A stretch of DNA of 64,000 nucleotides from Mesorhizobium sp. WSM2240 (GCF_040438645.1 NZ_CP159253.1:3100001-3164000), one strand, 5' to 3'; shown: positions 56,648 to 64,000, numbered from the stretch's first letter. Notes: a model not told the origin generated them from the sequence alone. Program-made: numbers and translations.

Positions 56648-58614
56648 AACTGAACAGCGCACTCGCCTACGACCACTCCTCGGCCGGCTTCGGCGAGGCC
56701 CGTCAATTCGGCTTCGAAATGAACGCGATGGCGTTCCATGCCGTGATCGACGGCATCTATTCCGACAAGATCCTGGCGCCGGTTCGTGAATATTCGACCA
56801 ACGCCTACGACGCTCATCTGATGGCGGACAAGGAGGACGAGCCCTTCGTCCTCATGGCACCGTCGACCTTCCATCCCTACTTCATGGTCCGCGACTTCGG
56901 TCCCGGCATGATCCACGAGGAGGTGATGGACCGGGCGACGACCATGTTCGCCTCGAACAAGCGCGACACCAATAAGCAGGTGGGCATGCTCGGCCTGGGC
57001 ATGAAGTCGGCCTTCGCCTACACCAAGCAGTACACCATCACCTGCTACGACGGCGTCGAGCAGCGCGACTATGTCTGCTACCTGGACGCTGGTGGCTCGC
57101 CGACCGTAACGGCCCTCGACCCGGTCCCCTCGACCGAGCCGCGAGGTGTGAAGGTCTCATTCCCGGTCCAGCAGGGCGACATCGAGAAGTTCAAGATCGC
57201 GATCTCAAAGGTGATGATTGGCTTCGACCCGATGCCGAACATCCTCAACGAGCAGTGGCGCCCCAGTGTGCCCACCGCCACATTCCAAGGCTCGAACTTC
57301 CGCCTCGTGAAGTCGAACCACATCGCGAGCCCACATATCCGTCAGGGTTGCGTTCTCTACCCGCTCGACCTCAACCAGCTGGGCATCGACAATTGGAACG
57401 ACAGACAGCTGCCGATCATCATCGACGTGCCGATCGGCACGGCCAGCGTGTCCACCTCTCGCGAGCAGCTCGGCTATGACGAGCTTACGAAGAAGAACCT
57501 CGCGTCGATCTTCCAGGCAGCGCGCCAGGAGATCGTCGACACCCTACAGCAGAAGCTCGACGAGCCTGACAGCTACCACGACGCCTGCACCCTCTTCGAG
57601 CAACTCCGCTCGGTGCTGCCCTGGAGCCTGTTCCCGAAGGACACCAAGTGGCGGGACAAGCGCGAGTTGCGGACAGCCTTCAGTTGGAGTGGTGGAACCG
57701 GATCGAAGATCCGCGTCAACCCGCTCTTTGCCAATGACGACCTGTCCTGGACCAGCGCGAAGAACAAGGACGCGGTGATCTCCCCGAAGGGCGTCAAGTC
57801 CATGGTCATCGCCTGGGAGTCCTGGAGTTGCACCTTCGGCAAGGAACGCCTCCGCATGTACCGGCACCACAACCCGGACCAGAACGTGTTGTGGGTCAAG
57901 GAGGAGCATGTTGGGTCGGCGATGCGTTATTACGGCATCGACACCGTGATCGATCTCCGCGACTACGAGCGGATGAAGTTGCCCCGGGCAGTCCGCGAGA
58001 AGCGCAGCTTCGGCAAGATGGACGTTCGGCGGTTCAACCGTTGGCGTGATGTCGTGACGGATTACGACCTGGATCAGAAGACGATCTACGTCCTGTCCGA
58101 GGCCCACATGTACCTGGTCTGTGGCCAAACACTGGCCTTCGAGACCGTCTGGGAGAAGTTCATCAAGCCGGCCACCAACGCCGGCCTGATCGACGCCCCG
58201 ATGATCGTCCTACTCAAGAACCAGCGCAAGTTGCCCGAGGGCAAGGAGAACTGGGTCTCGCTCGACGACATCCTCAAGAGCATGGTCAAGGACTTCGACC
58301 CTGTTGACTACCGCAACAGGAAGGAGCGGAACAGCCTGTTCCACGACGGAATGTTCAGCGCGCTCCTCCCGCACAAGGACAAGCTGCCGAAGCTGCTGAA
58401 GAACTTCTTCGACAGCGCCGTGGCCGAGCCCCTCACCTACGGCGAGGGAGACCTGGCGAAGCTCTGGAAGGAGGTCACCGGCAAGGAGCTCCTGCCGCTC
58501 CGGCCGCAGCTGATCGATCGCTTCCGAAAGCTGACGGGTCGCTATCCGCTCCTGCAGCTGGTTCGGAATAACGAGGCCTATCTCGACCACTATCTGAAAC
58601 TCATCGCGAGGTAA
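56644..58614 (+). CDS. rIIA: rIIA-like GHKL ATPase
   Basis: 656 residues from ATG 56644. The N-terminal 250 residues form a complete Bergerat ATP-binding fold: N box VREYSTNAYDAHL (E49, N53, D56), G1 box VRDFGPGM (D84, G86, G88) and G2 box VGMLGLGMKSAFAY (G114-G119). The rest (about 260-656) is specific to phage rIIA proteins. In T4, rIIA and rIIB act at the membrane and overcome the lambda Rex exclusion system; the biochemical role is still unclear. It lies 4 bases before an rIIB-like gene. Confidence 0.85.
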   Translation: MKLNSALAYDHSSAGFGEARQFGFEMNAMAFHAVIDGIYSDKILAPVREYSTNAYDAHLMADKEDEPFVLMAPSTFHPYFMVRDFGPGMIHEEVMDRATTMFASNKRDTNKQVGMLGLGMKSAFAYTKQYTITCYDGVEQRDYVCYLDAGGSPTVTALDPVPSTEPRGVKVSFPVQQGDIEKFKIAISKVMIGFDPMPNILNEQWRPSVPTATFQGSNFRLVKSNHIASPHIRQGCVLYPLDLNQLGIDNWNDRQLPIIIDVPIGTASVSTSREQLGYDELTKKNLASIFQAARQEIVDTLQQKLDEPDSYHDACTLFEQLRSVLPWSLFPKDTKWRDKRELRTAFSWSGGTGSKIRVNPLFANDDLSWTSAKNKDAVISPKGVKSMVIAWESWSCTFGKERLRMYRHHNPDQNVLWVKEEHVGSAMRYYGIDTVIDLRDYERMKLPRAVREKRSFGKMDVRRFNRWRDVVTDYDLDQKTIYVLSEAHMYLVCGQTLAFETVWEKFIKPATNAGLIDAPMIVLLKNQRKLPEGKENWVSLDDILKSMVKDFDPVDYRNRKERNSLFHDGMFSALLPHKDKLPKLLKNFFDSAVAEPLTYGEGDLAKLWKEVTGKELLPLRPQLIDRFRKLTGRYPLLQLVRNNEAYLDHYLKLIAR

Positions 58615-58618
58615 TCCC

Positions 58619-59479
58619 ATGATACCACACATCATCTCCGGCAACACGGTCACCGCCTTCGTCGGCGGTGACCTCCGCACGGTGGACTCGAGCCACCCGA
58701 ACTTCGACGAGATCCGCACCAGGTTGCGGGCCGGCGCCGTCGAGCACGAGATCGTTCCATTGCTCGATATCGCTTCTGCCCTGCGTGACATGCTCCTCTA
58801 TGAGGACGACATCATCAAGGTCGGCTACGACTGCCTGACCTACAATGATCGACCTCTGAACAACTACCTGACGCGGAAGATCATCGACATGGCCAGGGCG
58901 AAGATACCGATCTCACCCTGGATCGCCTTCCTCAAGCGCCTCCAGGACAACCCGGATCCCGAGGTCAAGGACGGTCTCTTTGAGTGGCTCGAACGCGGTG
59001 CCATGCCGATCACCCCGGACGGCTACTTCCTCGCCTACAAGAAGGTGCGAGACGACTACCTGTCGTATCACGACAGCGAGACCCTGAACGCGCTCGGCTC
59101 GACGATCTTCCTGCCGAGCGATAAATATGATCACGACAGGGCGCGCATCTGCTCTGCCGGCCTGCACTTCTGCTCCTGGGACTACCTACCCTCCTATCAC
59201 GGCAGTGAGGGGCGGGTTCTGATCGTCAAGATCAACCCGGCCGACGTCGTCGCTTTCAACGGCGCCTATTCCGGCAAGGGGCGAGCTCGCCGCTACACGA
59301 TCGTCTCCGAGGTTCCGTTCGAGGAGGCGCAACACGCCTTCCCCGAGCCGGTCTACGAGACCGACTTCGACGATGAGTTGGAGCCTTTCTTCGACGGCTA
59401 CCGCTGGTCGGACGGACACGAGCCGAGCGTCGGCATCATCGGCCGCCTCCGCGCCTGGACAAGGAGGCTGCTGAACTAA
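58619..59479 (+). CDS. rIIB: rIIB-like protein
   Basis: 286 residues. Characteristic rIIB segments: ISGNTVTAFVGGDLRTVDSS near the start, NNYLTRKIIDMARAKIPISP, LERGAMPITPDGYFLAYKKV (about 120-140), ARICSAGLHFCSWDYLPSY and VLIVKINPADVVAFNG. It pairs with the rIIA-like gene 4 bases upstream, the same order as in T4. Its stop ends the operon, 30 bases before a terminator. Probable partner of the rIIA ATPase. Confidence 0.85.
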   Translation: MIPHIISGNTVTAFVGGDLRTVDSSHPNFDEIRTRLRAGAVEHEIVPLLDIASALRDMLLYEDDIIKVGYDCLTYNDRPLNNYLTRKIIDMARAKIPISPWIAFLKRLQDNPDPEVKDGLFEWLERGAMPITPDGYFLAYKKVRDDYLSYHDSETLNALGSTIFLPSDKYDHDRARICSAGLHFCSWDYLPSYHGSEGRVLIVKINPADVVAFNGAYSGKGRARRYTIVSEVPFEEAQHAFPEPVYETDFDDELEPFFDGYRWSDGHEPSVGIIGRLRAWTRRLLN

Positions 59480-59508
59480 GCAACACCGGCAATCAACTGA
59501 ACCCAACA

Positions 59509-59536
59509 AGGGCGCTCCTCGGAGCGCCCTTTTTCT
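59509..59536 (+). terminator. Intrinsic terminator after the rII pair
   Basis: AGGGCGCTCC-TC-GGAGCGCCCT (or a 9-bp stem with CTCG loop) followed by TTTTTCTTT. Almost the same stem as at 36033. It ends the 19-kb small-gene operon. Confidence 0.9.
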
Positions 59537-59549
59537 TTGCGAGGATCTG

Positions 59550-60281
59550 ATGAATTTCCACACCACCGTCGTCTCCCGAAACGTCAAAACGGGGCCGATG
59601 CCTGTCATGACGAGCTCCAGGGACACCTGTCCCGATAGCTGCCCGCTCAAGAAAGCCGGCTGCTACGCGATGACGGGTCCTCTGAAGCTGCATTGGGACA
59701 AAGTGACGTCTGGCGAGCGTGGCACAGATTTGGACGAGGCGCTGAAGCCCATCCGTAAGCTGAACCGAGGAGCCCTCTGGCGTTATGGCCAGGCCGGTGA
59801 CCTCCCAGGAGAAGGAGACACGATCGACCACGAAGCGATGCGAAAGATCGCTATTGCCAATCGTGGGAAGCGCGCCATCGTTTTCACACACAAACCACCT
59901 ACAACCGACAATCTTGCAATTCTACGCGAGGTTGCGGTACTTGGCCTAAACGTCAACTTGTCTGCGGATAACCTAGCGGAAGCTGATGCATTAGCCGGCT
60001 TGAATATGCCTGTTGTGACAGTTCTGGAGTCAGAGTACGGTAGGAAGGTGGGGGAAACGCTGTCGGACTATAGAAAAAGACTAAAAGCACTGACAAGGAT
60101 CACCCCAGGCGGTCGTAAGATCGCGGTGTGTCCGGCGACGTACGCCGATGTCAGTTGTACAGAGTGTGGCGTTTGTGCTGATGGGGACAGAAAGGAAGTA
60201 ATAGTAGGCTTTCCCGCCCACGGCACACAGAAAAAACAGGTGGATAGAATTGTTAAAGGTAATGGATCACACGATCACTGA
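59550..60281 (+). CDS. Cysteine-rich GP88/DUF7227-type protein
   Basis: 243 residues, ATG with GAGGAT upstream, 14 bases after the terminator. Two cysteine groups: SRDTCPDSCPLKKAGCYAM near residue 30 and CPATYADVSCTECGVCADGD near 200, with LWRYGQAGDLPGEGDTIDHE and FTHKPPTTDN between. This layout is typical of the GP88/DUF7227 family found in phages and plasmids, of unknown function. The cysteines suggest a metal or Fe-S site. The second half of the gene is clearly AT-richer than the first. Confidence 0.75.
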   Translation: MNFHTTVVSRNVKTGPMPVMTSSRDTCPDSCPLKKAGCYAMTGPLKLHWDKVTSGERGTDLDEALKPIRKLNRGALWRYGQAGDLPGEGDTIDHEAMRKIAIANRGKRAIVFTHKPPTTDNLAILREVAVLGLNVNLSADNLAEADALAGLNMPVVTVLESEYGRKVGETLSDYRKRLKALTRITPGGRKIAVCPATYADVSCTECGVCADGDRKEVIVGFPAHGTQKKQVDRIVKGNGSHDH

Positions 60282-60483
60282 CGAAGACTTGCAAACCATA
60301 AACGAGCTTCTACTGGAACTGGCTACAGAGCTGGACCTCCACTATGATGACGAAGATATGTTTGCACTTGCCCCTTCGTTTCAACGCATCAAGAAGGGCT
60401 GCGCCCTTCTAGAAAAGCTCAATCACACCATTCATCCAGACGTGTTGAAGATCATCGCCCGGTACAATCGGACAAACCAATGA
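60262..60483 (+). CDS. Small acidic helical protein
   Basis: 73 residues from ATG 60262 (AAAGGT upstream; a TTG at 60250 is less likely). LQTINELLLELATELDLHYD is an acidic helix, and the end (LKIIARYNRTNQ) is basic. It overlaps the previous gene by 20 bases. AT-rich like the region around it. Unknown function. Confidence 0.58.
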   Translation: MDHTITDEDLQTINELLLELATELDLHYDDEDMFALAPSFQRIKKGCALLEKLNHTIHPDVLKIIARYNRTNQ

Positions 60484-60648
60484 TTGAAGGTTAGCCCACA
60501 ATTAACTGAATACATTGTATTTTAGTGACACTATTAACAGGTGTGTCACCTTGACACATTTTTGTGATAACTTTTCGATTGCTCACATTACCCGTGGTCC
60601 CTAAACCGCTCCTGTAAGGGCATTAATCAGTACAGGTTTGGGAAAATT
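60484..60648. promoter_or_regulatory. AT-rich control/attachment-arm region ahead of xis-int
   Basis: 165 bp without a gene. It contains AATACA-T-TGTATT (60509-60521), an AGTGACAC half-site (about 60524), TGTGTCA-CCT-TGACACA (60542-60558) followed by TTTTT, and TTGTGATAA. The TTGACA at 60551 could serve as a -35. These sites could bind the excisionase, integrase arm domain or a repressor. No CI-like gene flanks it. Confidence 0.5.
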
Positions 60649-60984
60649 ATGGCGGCTTGGGTAAGTGCCCGGCAGCTCGCGAGCGAGTTGTTGGTCTCCG
60701 ATCGTACGATCAGATATTGGGCGGCGCGGGGGATGATCCCCGGCGCAGTGAGAATTGGCCGACAGTTTCGGTTTCGCTTGACAGATGTCGAGGATTGGCT
60801 GAACAAAAAAGGTGTTCCTCAAAAACAGGGAGACACCTTCGAATGGCCGAAATTTACCTTCGGGAACGATCAACCGTCTATCAAGCCCGCCTCAAAGTTG
60901 GCGGCGAAACCGTTAGAAGATCAACTGGACATCACTGTGCAACGGCTGCTCAAAAAGAGGCAGATGCGCTCGAAGAGCGCTTGA
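60649..60984 (+). CDS. Excisionase / MerR-type helix-turn-helix protein
   Basis: 111 residues. The first 50 carry a MerR-like winged helix used by phage excisionases: VSARQLASELLVSDRTIRYW and VRIGRQFRFRLTDVEDWLNK. The C-terminus is basic and low in conserved signal. It overlaps the integrase gene by 142 bases in another frame, so the C-terminal third is constrained by integrase coding. It bends DNA and directs excision; a regulator role is also possible. Confidence 0.75.
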   Translation: MAAWVSARQLASELLVSDRTIRYWAARGMIPGAVRIGRQFRFRLTDVEDWLNKKGVPQKQGDTFEWPKFTFGNDQPSIKPASKLAAKPLEDQLDITVQRLLKKRQMRSKSA

Positions 60985-61970
60985 ACAAGGAATTGTTGCT
61001 GGAGAGCGACATCCTTCTTCACGAAGGTGCCAAGCGGATGTTCAAGCAACCGCAACGACGCCGGCCGTTTTCCGAGAACACGATCAGGACGTACAGCTGC
61101 AGCCTGGTCAATCTCCTCGAAACCCTCGGCAATTTTCCGCTGCGGACCCTGGATGAAGCGATGGTCAAACGCTATATCAAGGAGAGGCTCCAGACGGGCA
61201 AAACTGTTCAGTTGCGGCGCGATCTCACATTCCTGTCCAGTCTCATGAGACATGCGCGGAACTGGGATTGTGGCGTGACTACCAATCCACTTCGGGAAAT
61301 CGATAAGAGCTACATCCCGGATGCCGAAAAGCGAAAGGTCCACACCGAGTACCATGAGTTCGAGAAGGTGCTGGCAGCAGCCGGCGACAAACTCGAGCAT
61401 CGCCGCTTCATCCTGCTGGCCGTCTTCACCGGCATGCGCCACCAGGAGATCATGAAGCTGCACTGGGATGAGGTCGACATGGACCGGAAGGTTATACAAC
61501 TTTCAGGTGAGCGAACAAAAAACAACAGTCCTCGGAAAATTCCGATGCACGAGCTTGTGTTCGACACACTTTCAGACACACCCTCGACACACCGTGAGGG
61601 GTTCGTTTTCAAGACCAGAGTTCGGAAGAACAGGAAGGATGGTGAGGCACCAGCACAGTGGAATTTTACCAGGCGGTGGGAGAAGATCCGAGAGCGAGCA
61701 GGCATGCCAACCCTACGGATACATGACCTTCGCCATACGTTCGCGAGCTGGCTGAAGCAGTCGGACGTGGCAGAGAGCACGATCATGGAACTGATGGGTC
61801 ACAAGACCCGGTCCATGACGGAACGCTACTCACACGACAGCACCAAGTCACTTCGTCGAGCCGTGGCCAAGATCGATCGGAACACACTCTCCGACACACT
61901 GCATGATGATTTTCGTGACCGATTGAAATGTGATAGGCTTTCCAGGCACTTAGCTGGATGCAAAATTTAG
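60843..61970 (+). CDS. int: Tyrosine-recombinase integrase
   Basis: 375 residues from ATG 60843 (a longer frame from 60657 only reads the excisionase gene in another frame). N-terminal MAEIYLRERSTVYQARLKVG is an arm-type binding strand set; a core-binding helical domain follows (about 85-165). Catalytic residues: R in TGMRHQE (about 197), HDLRH (HxxR, about 294-297), LMGHKTRSMTERYSH (H about 320, Y about 329). It integrates and, with the excisionase, excises the prophage. The stop is at the inferred att site. Confidence 0.92.
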   Translation: MAEIYLRERSTVYQARLKVGGETVRRSTGHHCATAAQKEADALEERLNKELLLESDILLHEGAKRMFKQPQRRRPFSENTIRTYSCSLVNLLETLGNFPLRTLDEAMVKRYIKERLQTGKTVQLRRDLTFLSSLMRHARNWDCGVTTNPLREIDKSYIPDAEKRKVHTEYHEFEKVLAAAGDKLEHRRFILLAVFTGMRHQEIMKLHWDEVDMDRKVIQLSGERTKNNSPRKIPMHELVFDTLSDTPSTHREGFVFKTRVRKNRKDGEAPAQWNFTRRWEKIRERAGMPTLRIHDLRHTFASWLKQSDVAESTIMELMGHKTRSMTERYSHDSTKSLRRAVAKIDRNTLSDTLHDDFRDRLKCDRLSRHLAGCKI

Positions 61971-61990
61971 GCATGATGCTTTCGAAGCAG
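61968..61990. repeat. attR (inferred)
   Basis: The AEC reading frame from the right follows its family through FCFESIM, then diverges into sequence antisense to the integrase end. The junction therefore lies at about TAGGCATGATGCTTTCGAAGC. The exact core cannot be set without the left end or an uninfected relative. Confidence 0.55.
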
Positions 61991-62382
61991 AAGATCAGTG
62001 CGACGGGAACCGCGGCCTCAGGCCCGAAGGCGAGCAGCGCCAGCCCCGGTCCCATATAGCCGATATTGCCGTAGGCGGCGGCCAGCCCTTTGATGGTGGA
62101 TTGCGCGATCTCGCCGCGCGACAGCACCACCGACGCGACGAACATGACGGAAAAGACCGTATAGGTCGAAAACACCGCGCCGAAAATGTAGCTCCACTCG
62201 GTCAGCCGCTCGATCGGGGTCTTGGCGAGCAGTTGAAAGAAAAGGGCGGGCAGCGCGACGTAGATGACGAATGTGTTCATCCAGCCCAGCGCTTCGAGTG
62301 GCTGGCGCGTTATCCGCGCCACCAGAAAGCCCATGAAGATCAGACCGAAGAACGGCAGGACGAGGCCGATGACGTCAGACAT
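61968..62382 (-). pseudogene. AEC-family permease, N-terminal part cut by the prophage
   Basis: The frame opens at ATG 62382 (MSDVIGLVLPFFGLIFMGFL) and shows four to five hydrophobic segments with NTFVIYVALPALFFQLLAKT and AYGNIGYMGPGL, as in auxin-efflux-carrier/malonate-type permeases (usually about 310 residues). About 137 residues remain; after the junction the frame runs on to 61783 as non-homologous sequence antisense to the integrase. The rest of the gene should lie beyond the left end. Transport function is presumably lost unless the phage restores the end. Confidence 0.8.
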
Positions 62383-62507
62383 ATGCTCCCCGCCGCGAAA
62401 CCGGCTTCCGCGCTAACGCGTTGTTCCTCAACGCGTCAAGGGCGTATAGGATTGAATTCGGCACGGCGTTGCGCCACATAGGCGGAAAAGACTTTCACGT
62501 GGAAGAA

Positions 62508-62831
62508 ATGAAGACAGCTAAATTCGCGATTGGCCAGGTGGTGCGGCATCGGTTGTTTCCGTTCCGCGGCGTGATCTACGATGTGGATCCGCAATTCGCC
62601 AATACGGAAGAATGGTACGAAGCCATTCCCGCCGAGGTGCGGCCGCGCAAGGACCAGCCCTTCTATCACCTGCTCGCAGAAAACGCCGAGACCGAGTACA
62701 TCGCCTATGTCTCGGAACAGAACCTGCTCGAGGACCAGTCCGGCGAGCCGGTGCGGCATCCGCAAATTGGCGAGATCTTTGACAAGACCGCCGACGGCCG
62801 GTACCGGCCGAAGAGCCATCTAAGCCATTGA
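62508..62831 (+). CDS. hspQ: Heat shock protein HspQ
   Basis: 107 residues from ATG 62508 with GGAAG upstream. The family core is plain: AKFAIGQVVRHRLFPFRGVI, PFYHLLAENAETEYIAYVSE and GEPVRHPQIGEIF. HspQ is a small cytoplasmic protein that adapts Lon and other proteases and binds hemimethylated DNA in enteric bacteria. Host gene, ending at a bidirectional-looking terminator facing ialB. Confidence 0.9.
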   Translation: MKTAKFAIGQVVRHRLFPFRGVIYDVDPQFANTEEWYEAIPAEVRPRKDQPFYHLLAENAETEYIAYVSEQNLLEDQSGEPVRHPQIGEIFDKTADGRYRPKSHLSH

Positions 62832-62848
62832 AGCCGGCATTGCGGGCA

Positions 62849-62880
62849 CAAAAAAAGCGGGGCTGAAACCCCGCTTTCTG
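62849..62880 (+). terminator. Shared terminator between hspQ and ialB
   Basis: AAAGCGGGG-CTGAAA-CCCCGCTTT with an A run before and TTTCTGTGT after. It can terminate both convergent genes. Confidence 0.85.
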
Positions 62881-62897
62881 TGTCTTGCTGGATGCGG

Positions 62898-63527
62898 TCA
62901 GTTGGCCGCCTTCGCCTTGTCCTGCTCTTCCTTGAGCTTCTTGGCGAAATCTTCATTGTTCTTGTTGACGAATTCCTGCAGCTTCTTCTGCCGGTCCTCG
63001 ATATCAGCCTGCTGCAGCGGCGGTCCGTCGAAGGCGCCGGTGAAGCCCTTCAGCGAAACCTTGACCGGGTTCGGCTGGTTCTGGAAATTGACCGAGGTAA
63101 GGGTCAGTTCCTGGCCCTTCTTGAAGGACGATACGATCTGGTCGGAAAGCGCCACTTCGGCCACGCAGCGATCCGGGAAGCAGATCATGTAGTCCAGCTT
63201 CTGCGCCTTGCCGCCATCGATCTGCAGGCCGATGCCGGGAGGCACGAGACGGCCGGTCGGGACCGTGACCTGGAATACCTTGCGGTTGATCTTGCCCTTG
63301 AGCTCGATCAGGCTGATGCCGGTGACGAGCTGTCCGCTGGCTGCGGTGGTGATGTTCTGCACGTTGCAGATGTCCACGTCCTGCTGCTTGGAGCAGGCCT
63401 TGAACCAGCCCTGCGGAATCTGCGGCTGCTGTTGAGCCGCGGCCGGCGAAAGACCGGCGGCGAGCAGCCCGACCACGCCTGCGGCCAAGACCGAAAGGCG
63501 GGAGAAGTCGGTTTTCAGGCTCGTCAT
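62898..63527 (-). CDS. ialB: Invasion-associated locus B family protein
   Basis: 209 residues. A signal peptide (about 1-31, RLSVLAAGVVGLLAAGLSPAAA) is followed by the IalB core: QGWFKACSKQQDVDICNVQN, KIGLQIDGG-type turns, and YMICFPDRCVAEVALSDQIV with paired cysteines that probably form disulfides. A charged coiled-coil C-terminus follows. Periplasmic; named from Bartonella, but common in Rhizobiales with roles in envelope fitness. Start chosen at the full signal peptide. Confidence 0.88.
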   Translation of the reverse strand: MTSLKTDFSRLSVLAAGVVGLLAAGLSPAAAQQQPQIPQGWFKACSKQQDVDICNVQNITTAASGQLVTGISLIELKGKINRKVFQVTVPTGRLVPPGIGLQIDGGKAQKLDYMICFPDRCVAEVALSDQIVSSFKKGQELTLTSVNFQNQPNPVKVSLKGFTGAFDGPPLQQADIEDRQKKLQEFVNKNNEDFAKKLKEEQDKAKAAN

Positions 63528-63763
63528 CTTGTCGATATCCTCTCAAACGATCTCGGATCGGCCACTTTCGGCCGAAAGTCACCGCGTACCTGTTGGCCAA
63601 ATGAGGCAACAGCATGACTGTCGCGGGCGTGTTACACCGCGCGGCATCATGAATCCAGACGCCGCTTTCGATTATTTGGCCGGATGCCGAGCTAATCTCA
63701 CAATGGCGCCATCGTGATAGGGTGAAACTCGAATCATCCGAAGAACCGACGACAGGACGTTCC
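63528..63763. promoter_or_regulatory. Divergent intergenic region with 16-bp palindrome
   Basis: 236 bp between ialB and the YejA-like gene. It holds a perfect palindrome ACTTTCGGCCGAAAGT at 63564-63579, 37 bases ahead of the ialB start, a likely operator for the host. No other structure was recognised. Confidence 0.55.
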
Positions 63764-64000
63764 AATGCGCCGCCTTCTTCTTGCCCTTTGCGCCGCGATG
63801 GCCTTGTCGCCGCTCGCGAGCAGAACGGCAAGCGCCGAACCGAGACACGCGATCGCCATGCAGGGCGAACCGGCGCTGCCTCCGGACTACCGGCATTTCA
63901 CCTATGTCAATCCGGACGCGCCGAAGGGCGGCAGCATCACCTATTGCGTCATCGGCAGCTTCGACAATCTGAACCCGTTCATCGTCAAGAGCCTGCGCAC
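63764..64000 (+). CDS. Peptide ABC transporter substrate-binding protein (YejA-like), partial
   Basis: 79 N-terminal residues to the window edge. A signal peptide (MRRLLLALCAAMALSPLASR) is followed by HAIAMQGEPALPPDYRHFTY, VNPDAPKGGSITY and FDNLNPFIV, the start of family 5 periplasmic binding proteins of the YejA branch. Binds oligopeptides for an ABC importer; YejABEF also affects peptide resistance. ATG chosen because it gives an intact signal peptide. Confidence 0.88.

Larger units (their letters stand above)
1..61985. mobile_element. Prophage (siphovirus-type, temperate), right part; left end outside window
   Basis: A continuous set of phage modules runs from the left edge to a tyrosine integrase at 60843-61970: terminase, portal, capsid, tail, lysis, prim-pol/helicase, a long small-gene operon, excisionase and integrase. 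Host genes (AEC remnant, hspQ, ialB) begin directly after the integrase. The tail genes follow lambda order (G/GT, tape measure, M, L, K-like, I, J), which with the long tape measure indicates a flexible, non-contractile tail. No left attachment site is visible, so the element is longer than 62 kb. The right boundary is inferred from where the AEC reading frame loses similarity to its family. Confidence 0.95.

Noticed and set aside
60657..60842. N-terminal extension of the integrase
   Set aside because: These codons are the excisionase gene read in another frame; the arm-binding domain begins at the ATG at 60843.

Overview
The window is almost entirely one prophage of a tailed, long-tailed (siphovirus-type) phage in the chromosome of a Rhizobiales-type alphaproteobacterium. 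The host call rests on the right-hand 2 kb: the 5' part of an AEC-family permease gene, hspQ, an invasion-associated-locus-B (IalB) gene and the start of a YejA-like peptide-binding protein gene, all GC-rich and typical of Rhizobium/Sinorhizobium/Agrobacterium relatives. The left end of the prophage lies outside the window; the right end (attR) is inferred at about 61968-61990, inside the AEC gene and directly after the integrase stop codon.

Layout. (1) 1-731, plus strand: the C-terminal part of a class II (B12-dependent) ribonucleotide reductase, ended by an intrinsic terminator. (2) 798-32579, minus strand: the late module, transcribed right to left. It runs terminase large subunit, portal, a small structural-region gene, an SGNH-hydrolase virion protein, prohead protease/scaffold, DUF2190-like decoration protein, HK97-like major capsid protein, connector and tail-completion genes, major tail protein, tail chaperone G/GT with a -1 frameshift site, a 1793-residue tape measure with a transglycosylase domain, minor tail proteins M and L, an NlpC/P60 protease, a JAMM protease, tail protein I, a metallophosphoesterase, a 2358-residue J-like tail tip/fibre, fibre-associated proteins and a lysis cassette (spanin-like protein, membrane-tailed endolysin, holins). 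(3) 32753-40128, plus strand: a prim-pol/helicase replication protein and small genes, with several candidate control elements. (4) 40129-59479, plus strand: about 45 tightly packed small genes, many joined by 4-nt ATGA overlaps. It opens with a mini protein kinase overlapping a ClpP-like protease and ends with a DUF2135-like protein, its small partner and an rIIA/rIIB pair. Two isolated minus-strand genes sit inside it. (5) 59550-61970: a DUF7227/GP88-type cysteine-rich protein, a small acidic protein, a candidate control region, a MerR-type excisionase and an overlapping tyrosine integrase.

The genes form a temperate phage: integration and excision at the right end, nucleotide supply and primase/helicase for replication, a lambda-type tail assembly set, and a large accessory operon that probably takes over or protects the host cell. 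No CI-like repressor was recognised, so lysogeny control is either outside the window or unorthodox. Three cis elements are the least explained parts: a 40-bp element repeated at 36287 and 37153 with exact spacing, a 21-bp TCCTCTT-N3-CTAGAGT box upstream of plus-strand units, and a candidate structured small RNA between one such box and a UUCG-loop terminator. No tRNA, rRNA, IS element or CRISPR array was seen.
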